Assembly: GCF_016887965.1 (NCBI RefSeq) | Contig: NZ_JAFDVD010000015.1 | Location: forward strand, 143,077 to 207,076 | Source: Phycicoccus sonneratiae | GTDB taxonomy: Bacteria; Actinomycetota; Actinomycetes; Actinomycetales; Dermatophilaceae | DNA: 64,000 nucleotides | Direction of reading: 5' to 3' | Part shown: in pieces, positions 1 through 8,835 of the stretch | Position numbering within the stretch: the stretch's first letter is position 1 | Layout of the letters: each line of letters starts with the position of its first letter | The notes under the pieces: model-generated | The model's input: only the letters and a program-made list of their open reading frames with translations | Told to the model about the DNA's origin: nothing | Database searches by the model: none | Made by a program: the position numbers and the translations under genes

Positions 1-698
1 AGCACCGCGTCGGCGGGCACCCCGAGCGCCGCGCGGGCCGCGGCCTGCGAGCCGGGGGCGAAGGTCACGAGGTCGACCCCGGGCTCGGCGACCGCGACGC
101 GCGCCGGGTCGGCGCCGTAGAGGTCGACGAGCTCGGCCGCCTCCCGCTCGGTGTTCGCGACGAGCCGGTCGGCCGCCTCGACGACCTGCGCCTCCCCGAT
201 CTCGCGACCCCGGGGCTCGGGCTCGTCGCCGTCGGCGAGGTGGACGTTCTTGACCCGCGCCATCGTGTGCATCGTGTGGACGAGCGGGACGCCCCAGCGG
301 TCGGCGGCCAGCCAGCCGACCTGCCCGGAGAGCCAGTAGTGCGAGTGGACGAGGTCGTAGTGACCGGGCGGCGCGTGCGCGGCGACCCGCATCATCCCCG
401 CCGCGAAGGCGCAGAGCTGGCCCGGCAGCTCCTCCTTCGACAGCCCCTCGTACGGACCGGCCGCGACGTGCCGGACGACGACGCCCGGCTCGACCTCGAC
501 GACCTCGGGCTGGGCCGCGCTCGTCGTCCGCGTGAAGAGGTCGACCTCGGTGCCGAGCCGCGCCAGCTGTCGCGCCACCTCGAGGACGTAGACGTTCATC
601 CCGCCGGCGTCGCCGGTACCCGGCTGGGCGAGCGGTGAGGTGTGCACGGTGACCATCGCGACCCGCCGCGGCGGGCGCGGTCCGCTCGGGTCGCTCAT
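1..698 (-). CDS. mshA: D-inositol-3-phosphate glycosyltransferase, N-terminal part (MshA)
   Basis: MshA joins UDP-GlcNAc to inositol-3-phosphate, the first step of mycothiol synthesis in the cytoplasm. About 232 N-terminal residues are present; the C-terminal Rossmann half with the nucleotide-sugar site lies beyond the left edge. After a short leader the protein reads [20 protein letters not shown], the family's glycine-rich N-terminal loop, and further on HSHYWLSG, typical of MshA. The ATG at 698 overlaps the stop of the upstream gene (ATGA), so the two are probably co-translated. mshD, the last gene of the same pathway, lies at 12.8 kb. Identification is by motif recognition and is firm. 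Confidence 0.93.
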   Translation of the reverse strand, partial: MSDPSGPRPPRRVAMVTVHTSPLAQPGTGDAGGMNVYVLEVARQLARLGTEVDLFTRTTSAAQPEVVEVEPGVVVRHVAAGPYEGLSKEELPGQLCAFAAGMMRVAAHAPPGHYDLVHSHYWLSGQVGWLAADRWGVPLVHTMHTMARVKNVHLADGDEPEPRGREIGEAQVVEAADRLVANTEREAAELVDLYGADPARVAVAEPGVDLVTFAPGSQAAARAALGVPADAV

Positions 699-1495
699 GG
701 CGCCGAGTCTTCCACGGCCGGGCGCGGGGTGTCCGTGACGGTCACCACGGCCCGCGGCGACCACACGTGGATGGCGATGCGCCCGTCCTGGCGCAGGTCG
801 ACGGCGCGCGCGACCCCGACCGGCCCGATCGAGACGTCGGTGCCGAGGACCCACGTGAAGGCCGGCTGCTCGACGACGGTCGGCTCCATCCAGTAGGCCC
901 GGGCCTTGAGGTTGCGCGCCGGCAGGGCGGGCTCGATGCCGGTGGTCGCCGGGCGCCAGTCGAGGTTGACGGCCACGCCCGAGGCCCCCTGCACGGCGAC
1001 GTCCATCCGGATGCGCCCGTCGGTCGGTTCGAAGACGATCCGCAGCGGCAGCGAGCGCGTGGCGTCGTGCACGACGCCGCTGTACGTGACGGTCTCGTCG
1101 TCGCGCGTCACGGCGTCGATGCTCACGGCGGTGAGGGCCGAGGTGACCTCCTCGCGCGGGTGCTCGCCCGCGGTGTCGACGGTGCCGACGACGGCGACGA
1201 CCGGCGCCCCTTTGGTGACCGTGTCGGCGAGCACGGTGCTGCCGCGGGAGAGGCGGAAGCCCCGGTCGTAGAGCGTGACGGTGAGGCCCGCCCCGAGCGA
1301 CTGCACCCCGAACGCGTTCTGCGAGACCTGGAGCAGCCCCGGCTCGACGTCGGTGATGCCGATGTCGCGGGCCATCACCTCGGGCACCCAGGAGCTGAGG
1401 CCGAGGCCGAGGGCGGCCACGAGCGAGACGACGAGAGCCATCATCGAGAGGCTCACCGACCCCTCGCGACGCTCCGCTCGCCACCGCTCCAGCAC
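695..1495 (-). CDS. Membrane-anchored protein of unknown function, coupled to mshA
   Basis: A 266-residue protein that I do not recognise. Residues 1-17 are charged; one hydrophobic segment follows (about 18-40, [16 protein letters not shown]), and the rest is beta-rich and hydrophilic, which suggests a signal anchor with an extracytoplasmic sandwich-like domain. The GTG at 1495 was chosen because TACCCT lies exactly 6 nt upstream, the leaderless pattern repeated across this window; an ATG at 1444 would remove the charged N-terminus. The stop overlaps the mshA start by 4 nt. A role linked to mycothiol is only guilt by association. Confidence 0.7.
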   Translation of the reverse strand: MLERWRAERREGSVSLSMMALVVSLVAALGLGLSSWVPEVMARDIGITDVEPGLLQVSQNAFGVQSLGAGLTVTLYDRGFRLSRGSTVLADTVTKGAPVVAVVGTVDTAGEHPREEVTSALTAVSIDAVTRDDETVTYSGVVHDATRSLPLRIVFEPTDGRIRMDVAVQGASGVAVNLDWRPATTGIEPALPARNLKARAYWMEPTVVEQPAFTWVLGTDVSIGPVGVARAVDLRQDGRIAIHVWSPRAVVTVTDTPRPAVEDSAP

Positions 1496-1573
1496 GGGGT
1501 CAGGGTAGTCGGCGGGGCTGGACGCCGGCCGCGCGCCGCCGGGGAGCGACCGCCCCCCGCCTAGGCTGGGCCG

Positions 1574-2377
1574 GTGCCCGCCCCGCGCCCGGTCGGCGTC
1601 GTCACCCGCGGGACGACGAACCCGAACCGCCTCCGCCGCTGCGACCGCTGGCTCGCCGGACCCGAGGCCCGTCGGCTGCGACGCCACCCGGGGCCGCCGG
1701 TCGTCGTCGACCTCGGGTACGGCGCCTCGCCGGTCACCGCGGTCGAGCTCCACGAGCGGCTGCGCCGGGTGCGCGCCGACGTCGAGGTCGTGGGCGTCGA
1801 GATCGACCCCGAGCGGGTCGCCGCCGCCCGGCCGCTCGAGCGACCGGGGCTCCGGTTCGTCCGCGGCGGCTTCGAGGTGCCGCTCCCCGGGGGCGTGCGT
1901 CCCGTCGTCGTCCGCGCGTTCAACGTGCTGCGCCAGTACGACGAGTCGGAGGTGGCGGCCGCGTGGGCGACGACGGTCGACCGGCTCGCCCCGGACGGCC
2001 TGCTCGTCGACGGCACGTGCGACGAGCTGGGCCGGCTCGCGGCGTGGGTGGCGGTCGGGCACGGGGGTCCGGAGTCGCTGACCCTCTCGTGGCGGCTGCG
2101 CGGCCTCGAGCGGCCCGGGGTGGTCGCCGAGCGGCTGCCGAAGGCGCTCATCCACCGCAACGTGCCGGGTGAGCCGGTGCACGCCCTGCTCGGGGCGCTC
2201 GACGCCACGTGGGAGCGGCAGGCGCCGCTCGCGTCCTACGGCGTGCGGCAGCGGTTCATCGGCACGGTCGCGGCGCTGCGGGAGGCCGGCTGGCCGGTGC
2301 TCGGCGGGCCGTCACGCTGGCGGCTCGGCGAGCTGACGCTGGCCTGGTCGGCGGTGGCGCCTCACCAGGGGCCGTAG
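1574..2377 (+). CDS. Class I SAM-dependent methyltransferase
   Basis: A 267-residue protein with a Rossmann methyltransferase fold: motif I VVVDLGYGASP at about 44-54, and an acidic strand-2 end VVGVEIDPERV at about 77-87 that should bind the SAM ribose. The substrate is not evident. The GTG start is 6 nt downstream of a TAGGCT hexamer (1562-1567), so the transcript is probably leaderless. It is divergent from the mshA operon and runs convergently into the DUF2516 gene, with a 16-bp overlap of the two 3' ends. Confidence 0.78.
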   Translation: MPAPRPVGVVTRGTTNPNRLRRCDRWLAGPEARRLRRHPGPPVVVDLGYGASPVTAVELHERLRRVRADVEVVGVEIDPERVAAARPLERPGLRFVRGGFEVPLPGGVRPVVVRAFNVLRQYDESEVAAAWATTVDRLAPDGLLVDGTCDELGRLAAWVAVGHGGPESLTLSWRLRGLERPGVVAERLPKALIHRNVPGEPVHALLGALDATWERQAPLASYGVRQRFIGTVAALREAGWPVLGGPSRWRLGELTLAWSAVAPHQGP

Positions 2378-2682
2378 GGACCCTGCCGGCCGCCGCCGCG
2401 GCCCATCACCTGGTCGAGGGCGGGCTTGACGTCGGCGAGGTAGACCCCCGCCGCGACGATGCCGACGATGGCGAGCAGCCCGAGGCCGCCGAGGGCCACG
2501 ACCCCGAGGAGGACGGCCACGCCGGTGACGAGGAGCCAGAAGTTCTTCGTCCGCTTGCCGGCCGCCGTGAAGGCGTCGGGGCGGCGCCGCACGCAGTCGA
2601 CGAGGGCGAAGGCCTCGACGCCGAGGGCCGCGATCGAGAGCGCGAGGACGATCCAGCCCTGCACGGTGCCGAGGATGTTCAT
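2362..2682 (-). CDS. DUF2516 family membrane protein
   Basis: A 106-residue integral membrane protein: a first hydrophobic helix (GWIVLALSIAALGVEAFALV, about 8-27), a short charged loop with CVRRRPDAF, a second hydrophobic stretch (about 48-78), then a Gly/Arg tail. This matches actinobacterial DUF2516 proteins, whose mycobacterial homologue is recalled to lie beside hbhA. The ATG at 2682 has TACGCT 6 nt upstream. Its 3' end overlaps the convergent methyltransferase gene. The function of the family is unknown. Confidence 0.75.
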   Translation of the reverse strand: MNILGTVQGWIVLALSIAALGVEAFALVDCVRRRPDAFTAAGKRTKNFWLLVTGVAVLLGVVALGGLGLLAIVGIVAAGVYLADVKPALDQVMGRGGGRQGPYGPW

Positions 2683-2698
2683 GGGCCCAGCGTAGGCG

Positions 2699-3124
2699 TC
2701 AGACCTCGAGGAGGATGGTGACCGGTCCGTCACCGACGAGCTCGACGTCCATGTGCGCCCCGAACCGGCCGGTCGCGACCTCGAGCCCCTTCGCGCGCAG
2801 CGCCTCGACGACGGCCTCGACGAGCGGCTCGGCGACCGGGCCGGGGGCGGCGGCGTTCCACGACGGCCGGCGACCCTTGCGGACGTCGGCGTAGAGCGTG
2901 AACTGGCTGACGACGAGCACGGGCGCCCCCTCGTCGAGCACCGACCGCTCGCCGTGGAGGATGCGCAGGTCGGCGATCTTGCGGGCCGTCGCGGCCACCT
3001 GCTCGGGACCGTCGTCGTGGGTCGCCCCCACGAGGGCGAGCAGCCCGGGGCGGGTGATCTCGCCGACGACCTCGCCGTCGACGGTGACGCTCGCCCGCGA
3101 CACCCGCTGGAGGACGGTCCTCAC
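2699..3124 (-). CDS. dtd: D-aminoacyl-tRNA deacylase
   Basis: Hydrolyses D-aminoacyl-tRNAs and mischarged glycyl-tRNA(Ala), recycling tRNA in the cytoplasm. The 141 residues equal the usual DTD length. The N-terminus [20 protein letters not shown], the active-site motif SQFTLYAD (about 79-86, with the catalytic Thr) and the Gly-Pro-Val-Thr segment [11 protein letters not shown] near the end (the cross-subunit Gly-cisPro motif) are all present. The GTG start overlaps the stop of the asparaginase gene by 4 nt, so the two form an operon. Confidence 0.95.
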   Translation of the reverse strand: MRTVLQRVSRASVTVDGEVVGEITRPGLLALVGATHDDGPEQVAATARKIADLRILHGERSVLDEGAPVLVVSQFTLYADVRKGRRPSWNAAAPGPVAEPLVEAVVEALRAKGLEVATGRFGAHMDVELVGDGPVTILLEV

Positions 3125-4122
3125 CGCGCGGCGTCCTCGCCGATGCCGACGGCGACGACCGCGCCCACCGGCTCACCGTGCCCGAGCACCGGGGCCTCCT
3201 CGAGGCGGCCGTAGGCCTCGGACGCGACCCCGAGCCGGCGCAGCACGGCCGCGAGGACGACCGGGCGGGCCCGCTGGCCGCCGTCGGCGACCTTGAGGGC
3301 GACCCCTCGCCCGTCGGCGAGCCCGACGGCGTACACCGACTCGGCGCCGTCCTTGGCCACGAGGCCGGCGGTGCCGCCCATCAGGGCGGTGACGTCGCGG
3401 CGGGTGCCGCCGACCAGCTCGGGGTGGGCGCGCATCGCGGCGGCGACCTCGGCCTCGGGGGTGCCGGGGTCGGCGCCGGCGAGGCGGCCGAAGGCGCGGG
3501 CCAGTCCGGCGAGCGAGATCGCCATGACCGGCGCACCGCAGCCGTCGACGGCCGTCGCGGCCACCGGCTCGCCGGCGAGGTCCTCGAGGGTGGCGGCCGT
3601 CGCCCGCTGCAGCGGGTGCTCCGGGTCGAGGTAGGTGGTGGTGTCCCAGCCGTTGGCCCGGCAGGTGGCGAGCATCGCGGCGTGCTTGCCGGAGCAGTTC
3701 TGGGCGAGCGGCCGGGCGGTGCGTCCGGCGGCGACCCAGGTGTCGCGCTCGACCGGGTCGTAGGGCAGGTCCGGGGTGTTGAGCAGGTCGGACTCGGTGA
3801 GCCCGGCGTCGGCGAGCATCTCCCGCACCCCGTCGAGGTGGACCGGCTCGCCGCTGTGGCTGGCGCAGGCGAGGGCCAGGTGCGGCGGGGGCAGCCGCAG
3901 GCCGGCGCGGAGCATCGCGAGGGCCTGGAGCGGCTTGTTCGACGAGCGGGGGAAGACGGGGTCGTGCGGGGCGCCCCAGGCGTGGAGCACCGAGCCGTCG
4001 GGGGCGGTGACGGCGACGCTCGCGCGGTGGGCGGACTCGACGACCCCGCCGCGCACGACGTGGGCGAGCACCGGGGCGTCGGCGAGGGCGGGCGGGGTGG
4101 GCATCCGGTCGAGGTCGGGCAC
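3121..4122 (-). CDS. Asparaginase II family protein (Rhizobium-type)
   Basis: A 333-residue member of the asparaginase family typified by the Rhizobium etli inducible enzyme, expected to hydrolyse L-asparagine to aspartate and ammonia. Visible marks are RSSNKPLQA (about 60-68), [10 protein letters not shown] (about 84-93), [12 protein letters not shown] (conserved Cys and Lys, about 139-150) and VDGCGAP (about 192-198). There is no signal peptide, so it should be cytoplasmic. The GTG at 4122 lies 6 nt from a TAGTGT hexamer on the minus strand; MPTPP six codons downstream is an alternative start. The substrate is inferred from the family. Confidence 0.85.
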   Translation of the reverse strand: MPDLDRMPTPPALADAPVLAHVVRGGVVESAHRASVAVTAPDGSVLHAWGAPHDPVFPRSSNKPLQALAMLRAGLRLPPPHLALACASHSGEPVHLDGVREMLADAGLTESDLLNTPDLPYDPVERDTWVAAGRTARPLAQNCSGKHAAMLATCRANGWDTTTYLDPEHPLQRATAATLEDLAGEPVAATAVDGCGAPVMAISLAGLARAFGRLAGADPGTPEAEVAAAMRAHPELVGGTRRDVTALMGGTAGLVAKDGAESVYAVGLADGRGVALKVADGGQRARPVVLAAVLRRLGVASEAYGRLEEAPVLGHGEPVGAVVAVGIGEDAAR

Positions 4123-4225
4123 CGCCCGACACTATCGCCGGGCGGACCGGCAGCCCGCCGCCCACCGCCAGACCCGGGCGTCCGGTCGCTCCTCTCCCGG
4201 TCCACCGCCCTTCACCCGGTCGAGA

Positions 4226-4273
4226 GACGAGAACATGCCGTGCACCACGGAGGGTGCACGGCATGTTCTCGTC
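4226..4273 (-). terminator. Perfect 21-bp hairpin downstream of hbhA
   Basis: Arms 4226-4246 and 4253-4273 are perfect inverted complements around a 6-nt loop. There is no T-run, as is usual for GC-rich actinobacterial terminators. It sits 30 nt after the hbhA stop codon and before the asparaginase operon promoter, where it would insulate the two units. Confidence 0.85.
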
Positions 4274-4302
4274 GTTCGTCCGGGAGGACCCGGATCGGTT
4301 CG

Positions 4303-5007
4303 TCAGTCGCCGACCTTCTCGGCGGCCTTCTTCGTGGCCTTCGGAGCGGTCTTCGCGGTCTTGCGCGCGCTCGTCGTGGCGCCCTTGGCGGAGGAGGTCG
4401 TCTTGCGGGCGGCCTTCTTCGTCGTCGTGGCGGTGCGCTTGGCGGCGGTGCGGGTGCGCTTGACGGAGGCCGCGACCTCGGTCTGGGCCTCCTTGGCCTC
4501 CTCGGCGACCGAGTCGGTGAGCACGGTGGCGACCTTGGCGACCTCGTGGCGGCCGGTGGTGATGGTCGCCTTGGCGGAGCGCTCGATGTCGGCGGCGGCC
4601 TTGCGGGCCGTGGTGACGGCGCCCTTGGCCTGCGCGACGGTGGTCTCGGCCTGGGCGACGAGGTCCTTGGTCGACTGCTGGGTGCGGATGCGGTTCACGA
4701 TGCTCTTGCCGCGGGTCGCCAGGTCGGCGTAGCCGTCGGTGACCTTGCCGCCGACGACGAGGCCCTGGTTGAGGGCGAGCGCCGGGAGCTCCTTGACCTG
4801 CTCGGTGACGGCCTCGACGCGGGCCTGGAGGGCGGCCGGCGTGAGGTCGGCGCGGGCGGCCTCGGCGCGCTTGGTCAGCTCGGCGCGGCGGACCTCGGCG
4901 CGCTTCTGGGCCTCGCGGACCTTCTCGACGGCGAGGTCGGTGGCGCCGGCGATGGCGTAGAGCGGGGTGGTGTCGATGCTGGTGCGGAGGTCGTCGAGGA
5001 CGGCCAT
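4303..5007 (-). CDS. HbhA-like helical protein with Lys/Ala-rich tail
   Basis: A 234-residue protein resembling mycobacterial heparin-binding hemagglutinin. The N-terminus (LYAIAGATDLAVEKVREA) matches the region where HbhA has its hydrophobic patch; residues about 25-165 form a long predicted coiled coil; and about 170-234 is a Lys/Ala/Thr-rich basic tail with repeated KTAKTAPKATKKAAEK-type motifs. HbhA is a surface adhesin in mycobacteria; in a probable non-pathogen the tail could equally bind anionic polymers or DNA. The ATG has AAGGAG upstream. It follows an XRE regulator, the order recalled for Rv0474-Rv0475, and ends in a perfect hairpin. Confidence 0.8.
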   Translation of the reverse strand: MAVLDDLRTSIDTTPLYAIAGATDLAVEKVREAQKRAEVRRAELTKRAEAARADLTPAALQARVEAVTEQVKELPALALNQGLVVGGKVTDGYADLATRGKSIVNRIRTQQSTKDLVAQAETTVAQAKGAVTTARKAAADIERSAKATITTGRHEVAKVATVLTDSVAEEAKEAQTEVAASVKRTRTAAKRTATTTKKAARKTTSSAKGATTSARKTAKTAPKATKKAAEKVGD

Positions 5008-5099
5008 GGTGTGCTCCTTCGTGGTGGAGGGGGGTGCTGACGGACGGTGCGGTGGTTCGGTGGCCCGGTCCGGCGACGCTGCCGGGGGCGGTGGCGGCG

Positions 5100-5474
5100 T
5101 CAGTGCCGGGCGTCGTCCTCGACGTAGGACTCGTAGATGTCGAGGAGGGTCTTCTTCTGCCGGGCCGTGAGGAGCGGGTCCTCGGCGATCGCCCGGCGGA
5201 CGTCGGGGGTGTCGCCGGTCGGCGCGGCGTGCTCGGCGTCGAGGATGCCGGCCCGCACGTAGAGGGACTCGGCGGAGACCTCGAGGCCCTTGGCGAGCTG
5301 CTGGAGGATCTCGGCGCTCGGGCGCTTGAGGCCGCGCTCGATCTGCGACAGGTAGGGGTTGGACACCCCGGCGAGCTCGCTGAGCTGACGGAGGGAGAGG
5401 CGGGCGGCCCGGCGCTGGTCGCGCAGGTACTCGCCGAGGCTCTCGCCCAGGTCGTTCAGCGGGTTCTTGCTCAT
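5100..5474 (-). CDS. XRE-family transcriptional regulator upstream of hbhA
   Basis: A 124-residue protein with an N-terminal XRE helix-turn-helix (about 15-70: LRDQRRAARLSLRQLSELAG, then SNPYLSQIERGLKRPSAE) and a short C-terminal region with TARQKKTLLDIYESYV that may dimerise. It matches the small regulator next to hbhA in mycobacteria. The ATG at 5474 is preceded by GGAGG and, 6 nt upstream, by CACAAT, so a near-leaderless transcript is likely. An inverted repeat adjoining that -10 suggests autorepression. It probably controls hbhA as well (inferred). Confidence 0.85.
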   Translation of the reverse strand: MSKNPLNDLGESLGEYLRDQRRAARLSLRQLSELAGVSNPYLSQIERGLKRPSAEILQQLAKGLEVSAESLYVRAGILDAEHAAPTGDTPDVRRAIAEDPLLTARQKKTLLDIYESYVEDDARH

Positions 5475-5487
5475 GCCTCCATTGTGC

Positions 5488-5503
5488 TTGCTCCAGTTAG
5501 CAA
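5488..5503. promoter_or_regulatory. Candidate operator TTGCT-N6-AGCAA before the XRE gene
   Basis: A 5-bp perfect inverted repeat with a 6-nt spacer lies directly upstream of the presumed -10 (complement of 5481-5486), in the -10/-35 spacer of the XRE gene. Bound protein would block RNA polymerase. The regulator assignment is by proximity only. Confidence 0.5.
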
Positions 5504-5597
5504 AATGCAAACCGGGGCAAGCGTGAGACGGGCCACAGCCGACCGGGTGCCCTGGTGAGGTGGCGCGACGTGGCGCGATGGTGTCGTGCGACGAGCA

Positions 5598-5694
5598 CTC
5601 TCGGTTGCTTCAGCATCGGGAGCAACCGACAGCCGGGCCGAGAGCTCGTGGTGCGAGCGCTCTCGGTTGCTTCGGCATCGGGAGCAACCGAGAG
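5598..5694. repeat. Two tandem copies of a hairpin-forming element
   Basis: The stretch 5475-5782 has no gene. It holds two similar units 62 nt apart. The second has perfect 12-bp arms (5660-5671 and 5683-5694) and an 11-nt loop. The first (arms 5602-5609 and 5621-5628) shares the loop except for one base. A degenerate third 5' half lies near 5724-5745. It looks like a REP-type intergenic palindrome; a terminator for the DUF4395 gene (stop at 5783) is also possible. Confidence 0.7.
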
Positions 5695-5782
5695 TCCCCG
5701 CGACACCACTCGTCGTGAGGCCCGTCGGTTGTTCCACCATCCGGGGCGGGTCGCGGCCGGCGCCCACCTCCGGCCGCGCCTG

Positions 5783-6286
5783 TCAGGCGGGCTGGACCTC
5801 GCGGCGGCGCAGCGAGATGTCGTTGCAGGCCGCGCAGGTCTCCTCCGGGACGACGCCCCACCGCATGAGGTACCCGAAGACGAAGCAGCCGGCGCAGAAC
5901 CCGACGACGGCCTCGAGCGAGGCGAAGACGAGGAGGACGGCCAGCAGCCCGACCGCGACCACCGGGGCCCCGAGGGCCAGCGCGGCCGTGGCACCCGCCG
6001 TGAACACGAACCCGACGCCCTGGGCGAACCGCTTGGGCGGGCCGGCGACGACCACGGGCGCACCGAGCCGCGGCGCGAGGACCTTCGTCGCGAGCTGCCC
6101 GAAGGGATCGAACCGGGGCCCGGAGGCCACGCGCAGCGCGAACCCGACGGCGAGCACGGCGCTCAGCCAGAGCCATCCGGTCGCGAGGGCCAGCGCCGTG
6201 ACGACGACGACCTGGCCGGCCACGGCGCGCGCGGCCTTCTCGTTGACGACGGCGGGGAAACCGATCAGCGAACGCATGGCAGCCAT
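5783..6286 (-). CDS. DUF4395 family membrane protein
   Basis: A 167-residue membrane protein with four hydrophobic segments arranged in two pairs, GPRFDPFGQL in the loop between them, a small-residue and Cys motif FCAGCFVFGYLMRWG near the last helix, and a C-terminal EETCAACNDI. This fits DUF4395. The paired Cys residues (CxxC-like) at the membrane face are conserved-looking and might act in redox or metal binding, but no function is established. Starts at 6292 (GTG), 6286 or 6277 (ATG) are all possible; 6286 was chosen because CATAAT lies 8 nt upstream. Confidence 0.75.
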   Translation of the reverse strand: MAAMRSLIGFPAVVNEKAARAVAGQVVVVTALALATGWLWLSAVLAVGFALRVASGPRFDPFGQLATKVLAPRLGAPVVVAGPPKRFAQGVGFVFTAGATAALALGAPVVAVGLLAVLLVFASLEAVVGFCAGCFVFGYLMRWGVVPEETCAACNDISLRRREVQPA

Positions 6287-6357
6287 AACCACGGATTATG
6301 GGACCGGCATTCCCCGGGCGCCGAGCACCGTCCAGCCCTCGGACCTTGTCCCACCCG

Positions 6358-7218
6358 TCAGCGGCCGGCGCGGCGCTCCTTGACGCCGAGCAGCGCCCTG
6401 GTCTCGTCGCACGTCAGCGGCGGGCGCTGCATGACCGTCGCCAGCCCGGCGGCCCGCGCGACGAGCTCGTCGTTGTGCTCGACGATCTGGCCGCGCCGGA
6501 ACACGACGTTGTCCTCCATCCCGACCCGCAGGTGCCCTCCGGCCGACAGCGCGGCCGCCATGACCGGCAGGTGCCCGCGCCCGATGCCGGTCGCCGACCA
6601 CGAGGTCACCTCGGCCGGGAGCATCGACACCCCCGCCATCAGCGCGGCGGTCGTCGCCGGCATCCCGCCGGGCACACCGGTGACGAAGTCGACGTGCACC
6701 TTCCCGCCGAAGGGCAGGCCGTGGGTGTCGAGCAGCCGGGCCAGCGCGTGCACGTGCCCGAGGTCGAAGAGCTCGAACTCGGGGACGACCTCGCGCTCCT
6801 GGGCCTGCACGTAGAGGTCGCTCATGAACCCCCACGGGTTGAGGAAGACGTCGTCGCCGAAGTTCGTCGTGCCGCAGGTGAGCGAGCACGAGTCCGGCTC
6901 GGCGTCGAGGACGGTCAGCCGCTGCTCGAGCGGGTCGTGGACCGACCCGCCGGTGGACAGCTGGACCACGAGGTCGGTCGCCTCGCGGACCGCGTCGACC
7001 GCCGCGCGCAGGTAGCCGCCGTCGAGGGTCGGCCGGTGCTCGGCGTCGCGGATGTGCAGGTGGATGAGGGAGGCCCCCGCCGCCTCGCACCGCACGGCCG
7101 TCGACACGACCTCCTCGAGCGTCGTCGGCAGCTGCGGGAGGTCGGCCTTGGCATGCTCGGCGCCGGTGGGCGCGACGGTGATGAGGGTGCCGGTGACCCC
7201 GGCGGACGACGTCGTCAT
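6358..7218 (-). CDS. Beta-keto acid cleavage enzyme (BKACE, DUF849)
   Basis: A 286-residue TIM-barrel of the BKACE family. These zinc enzymes condense a beta-keto acid with acetyl-CoA and cleave it to a CoA-thioester plus acetoacetate (the Kce type in lysine fermentation). Motifs seen are ITVAPTGAEHAK near the N-terminus, SLIHLHIRD (two His ligands), GGSVHDPL, SLTCGTTNFG and the late RVGMEDNVVF. The substrate cannot be read from sequence. The ATG at 7218 lies 7 nt after CAGGAT, so it is preferred over an ATG at 7227. Transcribed alone. Confidence 0.85.
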   Translation of the reverse strand: MTTSSAGVTGTLITVAPTGAEHAKADLPQLPTTLEEVVSTAVRCEAAGASLIHLHIRDAEHRPTLDGGYLRAAVDAVREATDLVVQLSTGGSVHDPLEQRLTVLDAEPDSCSLTCGTTNFGDDVFLNPWGFMSDLYVQAQEREVVPEFELFDLGHVHALARLLDTHGLPFGGKVHVDFVTGVPGGMPATTAALMAGVSMLPAEVTSWSATGIGRGHLPVMAAALSAGGHLRVGMEDNVVFRRGQIVEHNDELVARAAGLATVMQRPPLTCDETRALLGVKERRAGR

Positions 7219-7293
7219 GGCGCCCATCCTGTCAGCACCGGCCATCCGGGCGACACCCGCCCGACGACCCGGGCGCCGGAGGATCTCCGGCGA

Positions 7294-8361
7294 TCAGCCG
7301 CTGACGACGACGGTCTGTGCGGCCGAGATGCCGTCAACGACGAATTCGACGTCCTCGCCGACGGACCGCTTGACGACGGCCAGCGCCACCGGGCCGTCCT
7401 CGTGGTGGCGCGCGACGCTCGTCAGCCGCCCGACCTCGCGGCCGTCGACGACCACCGCCGAGCCGGCCTCCGGCAGCACGTGCCCGGACCCGTCGAGGTG
7501 GAGGAAGACGAGCCGCCGCGGCGGACGTCCGAGGTTGTGCACCCGGGCCACGGTCTCCTGCCCCCGGTAGCACCCCTTGTGCAGGTGGACGGCCGTGCGC
7601 AACCAGTCGACCTCGTGCGGGATGGTGCGGTGGTCGGTCTCGGCCCCGAGCCGCGGCCGCCAGGCCGCCACCCGCAGGGCCTCGGCGGCCCACGTGCCCG
7701 CGAGCGGCCGGTCGCCGACGAAGTCCTCGACCGACCCCCGCGGCACGAGCAGCTCGCGCCAGGCCCGGCCGGCCGCCGGGTGCCCCTCGACCGGCCCGTA
7801 GGCCACGGTGTCGCCGACCAGCCCCGGCCACGGGTCGACCCAGGCCAGCGGCTCGCCCTCGGCCGACTCCGCCCCGACCGGCTCGCCGAGCACCGCCCAC
7901 TCGGACGTCACGTCGGCGACCTCGACAGCCAGCATGAAGCGCATCGACTCCAGCCAGGCGACGAGCGCCGGCGCCGTGCCCGGCTCGACGGTGACCCACG
8001 TGGCCGACCCGTCGTCGACGAGGTGCAGCGCGTGCTCGACGTGCCCCTTGGGCGAGAGGACGAGCGACTCGCGCGAGGTGCGCGGCGCCAGGCCGGTCAG
8101 CTCCTGGGTCGTCATCGAGTGCAGCCACGAGAGCCGGTCCGGCCCGGAGACGCGCACGACCCCGCGGTGCGAGAGGTCGACGACGGCCAGCCCCTCGGCG
8201 AGGAGGCGCTGCTCGCGCATCGGGTCGCCGTAGTGGGCGGCGACGCCGGTGTCGGCGCCCTCGCCCTCGACGGCGCCGTGCCGCCCGAGCAGCACCGAGC
8301 GCGGCACGACGGCCGGCTCGGCGGGGGTGGCGGGGGTGGCGGGGACGGTGGGGGTGGTCAT
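7294..8361 (-). CDS. ygfZ: YgfZ/GcvT-domain folate-binding protein
   Basis: A 355-residue protein of the YgfZ (IBA57-like) family, tetrahydrofolate-binding helpers of iron-sulfur enzyme maturation. The diagnostic motif KGCYRGQE, with its reactive Cys, lies at about residues 264-271. The N-terminal GcvT-like fold is recognisable from LSHRGVVRVSGPDRLSWLHS. The first 25 residues are a Pro/Thr/Ala-rich low-complexity tail, so a later start is conceivable. The ATG overlaps the stop of the fur-family gene by 4 nt, linking metal-sensing and Fe-S repair in one transcript. Confidence 0.9.
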   Translation of the reverse strand: MTTPTVPATPATPAEPAVVPRSVLLGRHGAVEGEGADTGVAAHYGDPMREQRLLAEGLAVVDLSHRGVVRVSGPDRLSWLHSMTTQELTGLAPRTSRESLVLSPKGHVEHALHLVDDGSATWVTVEPGTAPALVAWLESMRFMLAVEVADVTSEWAVLGEPVGAESAEGEPLAWVDPWPGLVGDTVAYGPVEGHPAAGRAWRELLVPRGSVEDFVGDRPLAGTWAAEALRVAAWRPRLGAETDHRTIPHEVDWLRTAVHLHKGCYRGQETVARVHNLGRPPRRLVFLHLDGSGHVLPEAGSAVVVDGREVGRLTSVARHHEDGPVALAVVKRSVGEDVEFVVDGISAAQTVVVSG

Positions 8362-8777
8362 CGGTCCTCCCGGCAGGTACGGCACAGGCCGTGGATGGCG
8401 GCGTGGCTGACGTCGGCGGCGAAGCCGAGGCGGTCGTCGATGCGCGCGACGAGCTCGTCGGCGGCCTCGAGCGGGACCTCGCCGACCCAGCCGCAGCCCC
8501 GGCAGACGACGTGGACGTGGGTGGCGTGCTCGGCGAGGTGGTAGCTCGGGGCGCGGTGGTCGACGTGGGTGTGCCCGACGAGCCCCAGCTCCTGGAGCGC
8601 GTCGAGCGAGCGGTAGACGGTCGACACCGGCAGAGAGCCCCCGCCGTCGCCGGCCACGGAGTCGGCGACCTCGTCGGGCGTGGCGTGCCCGAGCCGCCCC
8701 ACGGCGGCCAGCACACGTTCGCGCTGCGTCGTGAGGCGCTTTCCGTGCGCCCGCAGCCGGGCCCCGAGGTCGCTCAC
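8358..8777 (-). CDS. Fur-family metalloregulator
   Basis: A 139-residue Fur-superfamily repressor. The winged helix spans about 1-80 (LTTQRERVLAAVGRLGHATP, STVYRSLDALQELGLV). The dimerisation and metal domain has HVHVVCRGCG and a terminal HGLCRTC, giving the two CxxC pairs of a structural zinc site, and a histidine-rich stretch that could be the sensory site. Fe, Zn and Mn sensing cannot be separated by sight. The GTG at 8777 follows TACATT by 6 nt (leaderless). It is divergent from the LCP gene and upstream of ygfZ in one operon. Confidence 0.88.
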   Translation of the reverse strand: MSDLGARLRAHGKRLTTQRERVLAAVGRLGHATPDEVADSVAGDGGGSLPVSTVYRSLDALQELGLVGHTHVDHRAPSYHLAEHATHVHVVCRGCGWVGEVPLEAADELVARIDDRLGFAADVSHAAIHGLCRTCREDR

Positions 8778-8835
8778 CCCTCCAATGTAGGCCGGACCGG
8801 CGGACGCGACGGCGACGGCTCCTTAGACTGACGTG

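Noticed and set aside
3178..5040. A 620-codon plus-strand frame over the asparaginase and hbhA genes
   Set aside because: Composition is Gly/Arg/Asp-rich without motifs, and the minus-strand genes explain the region fully.
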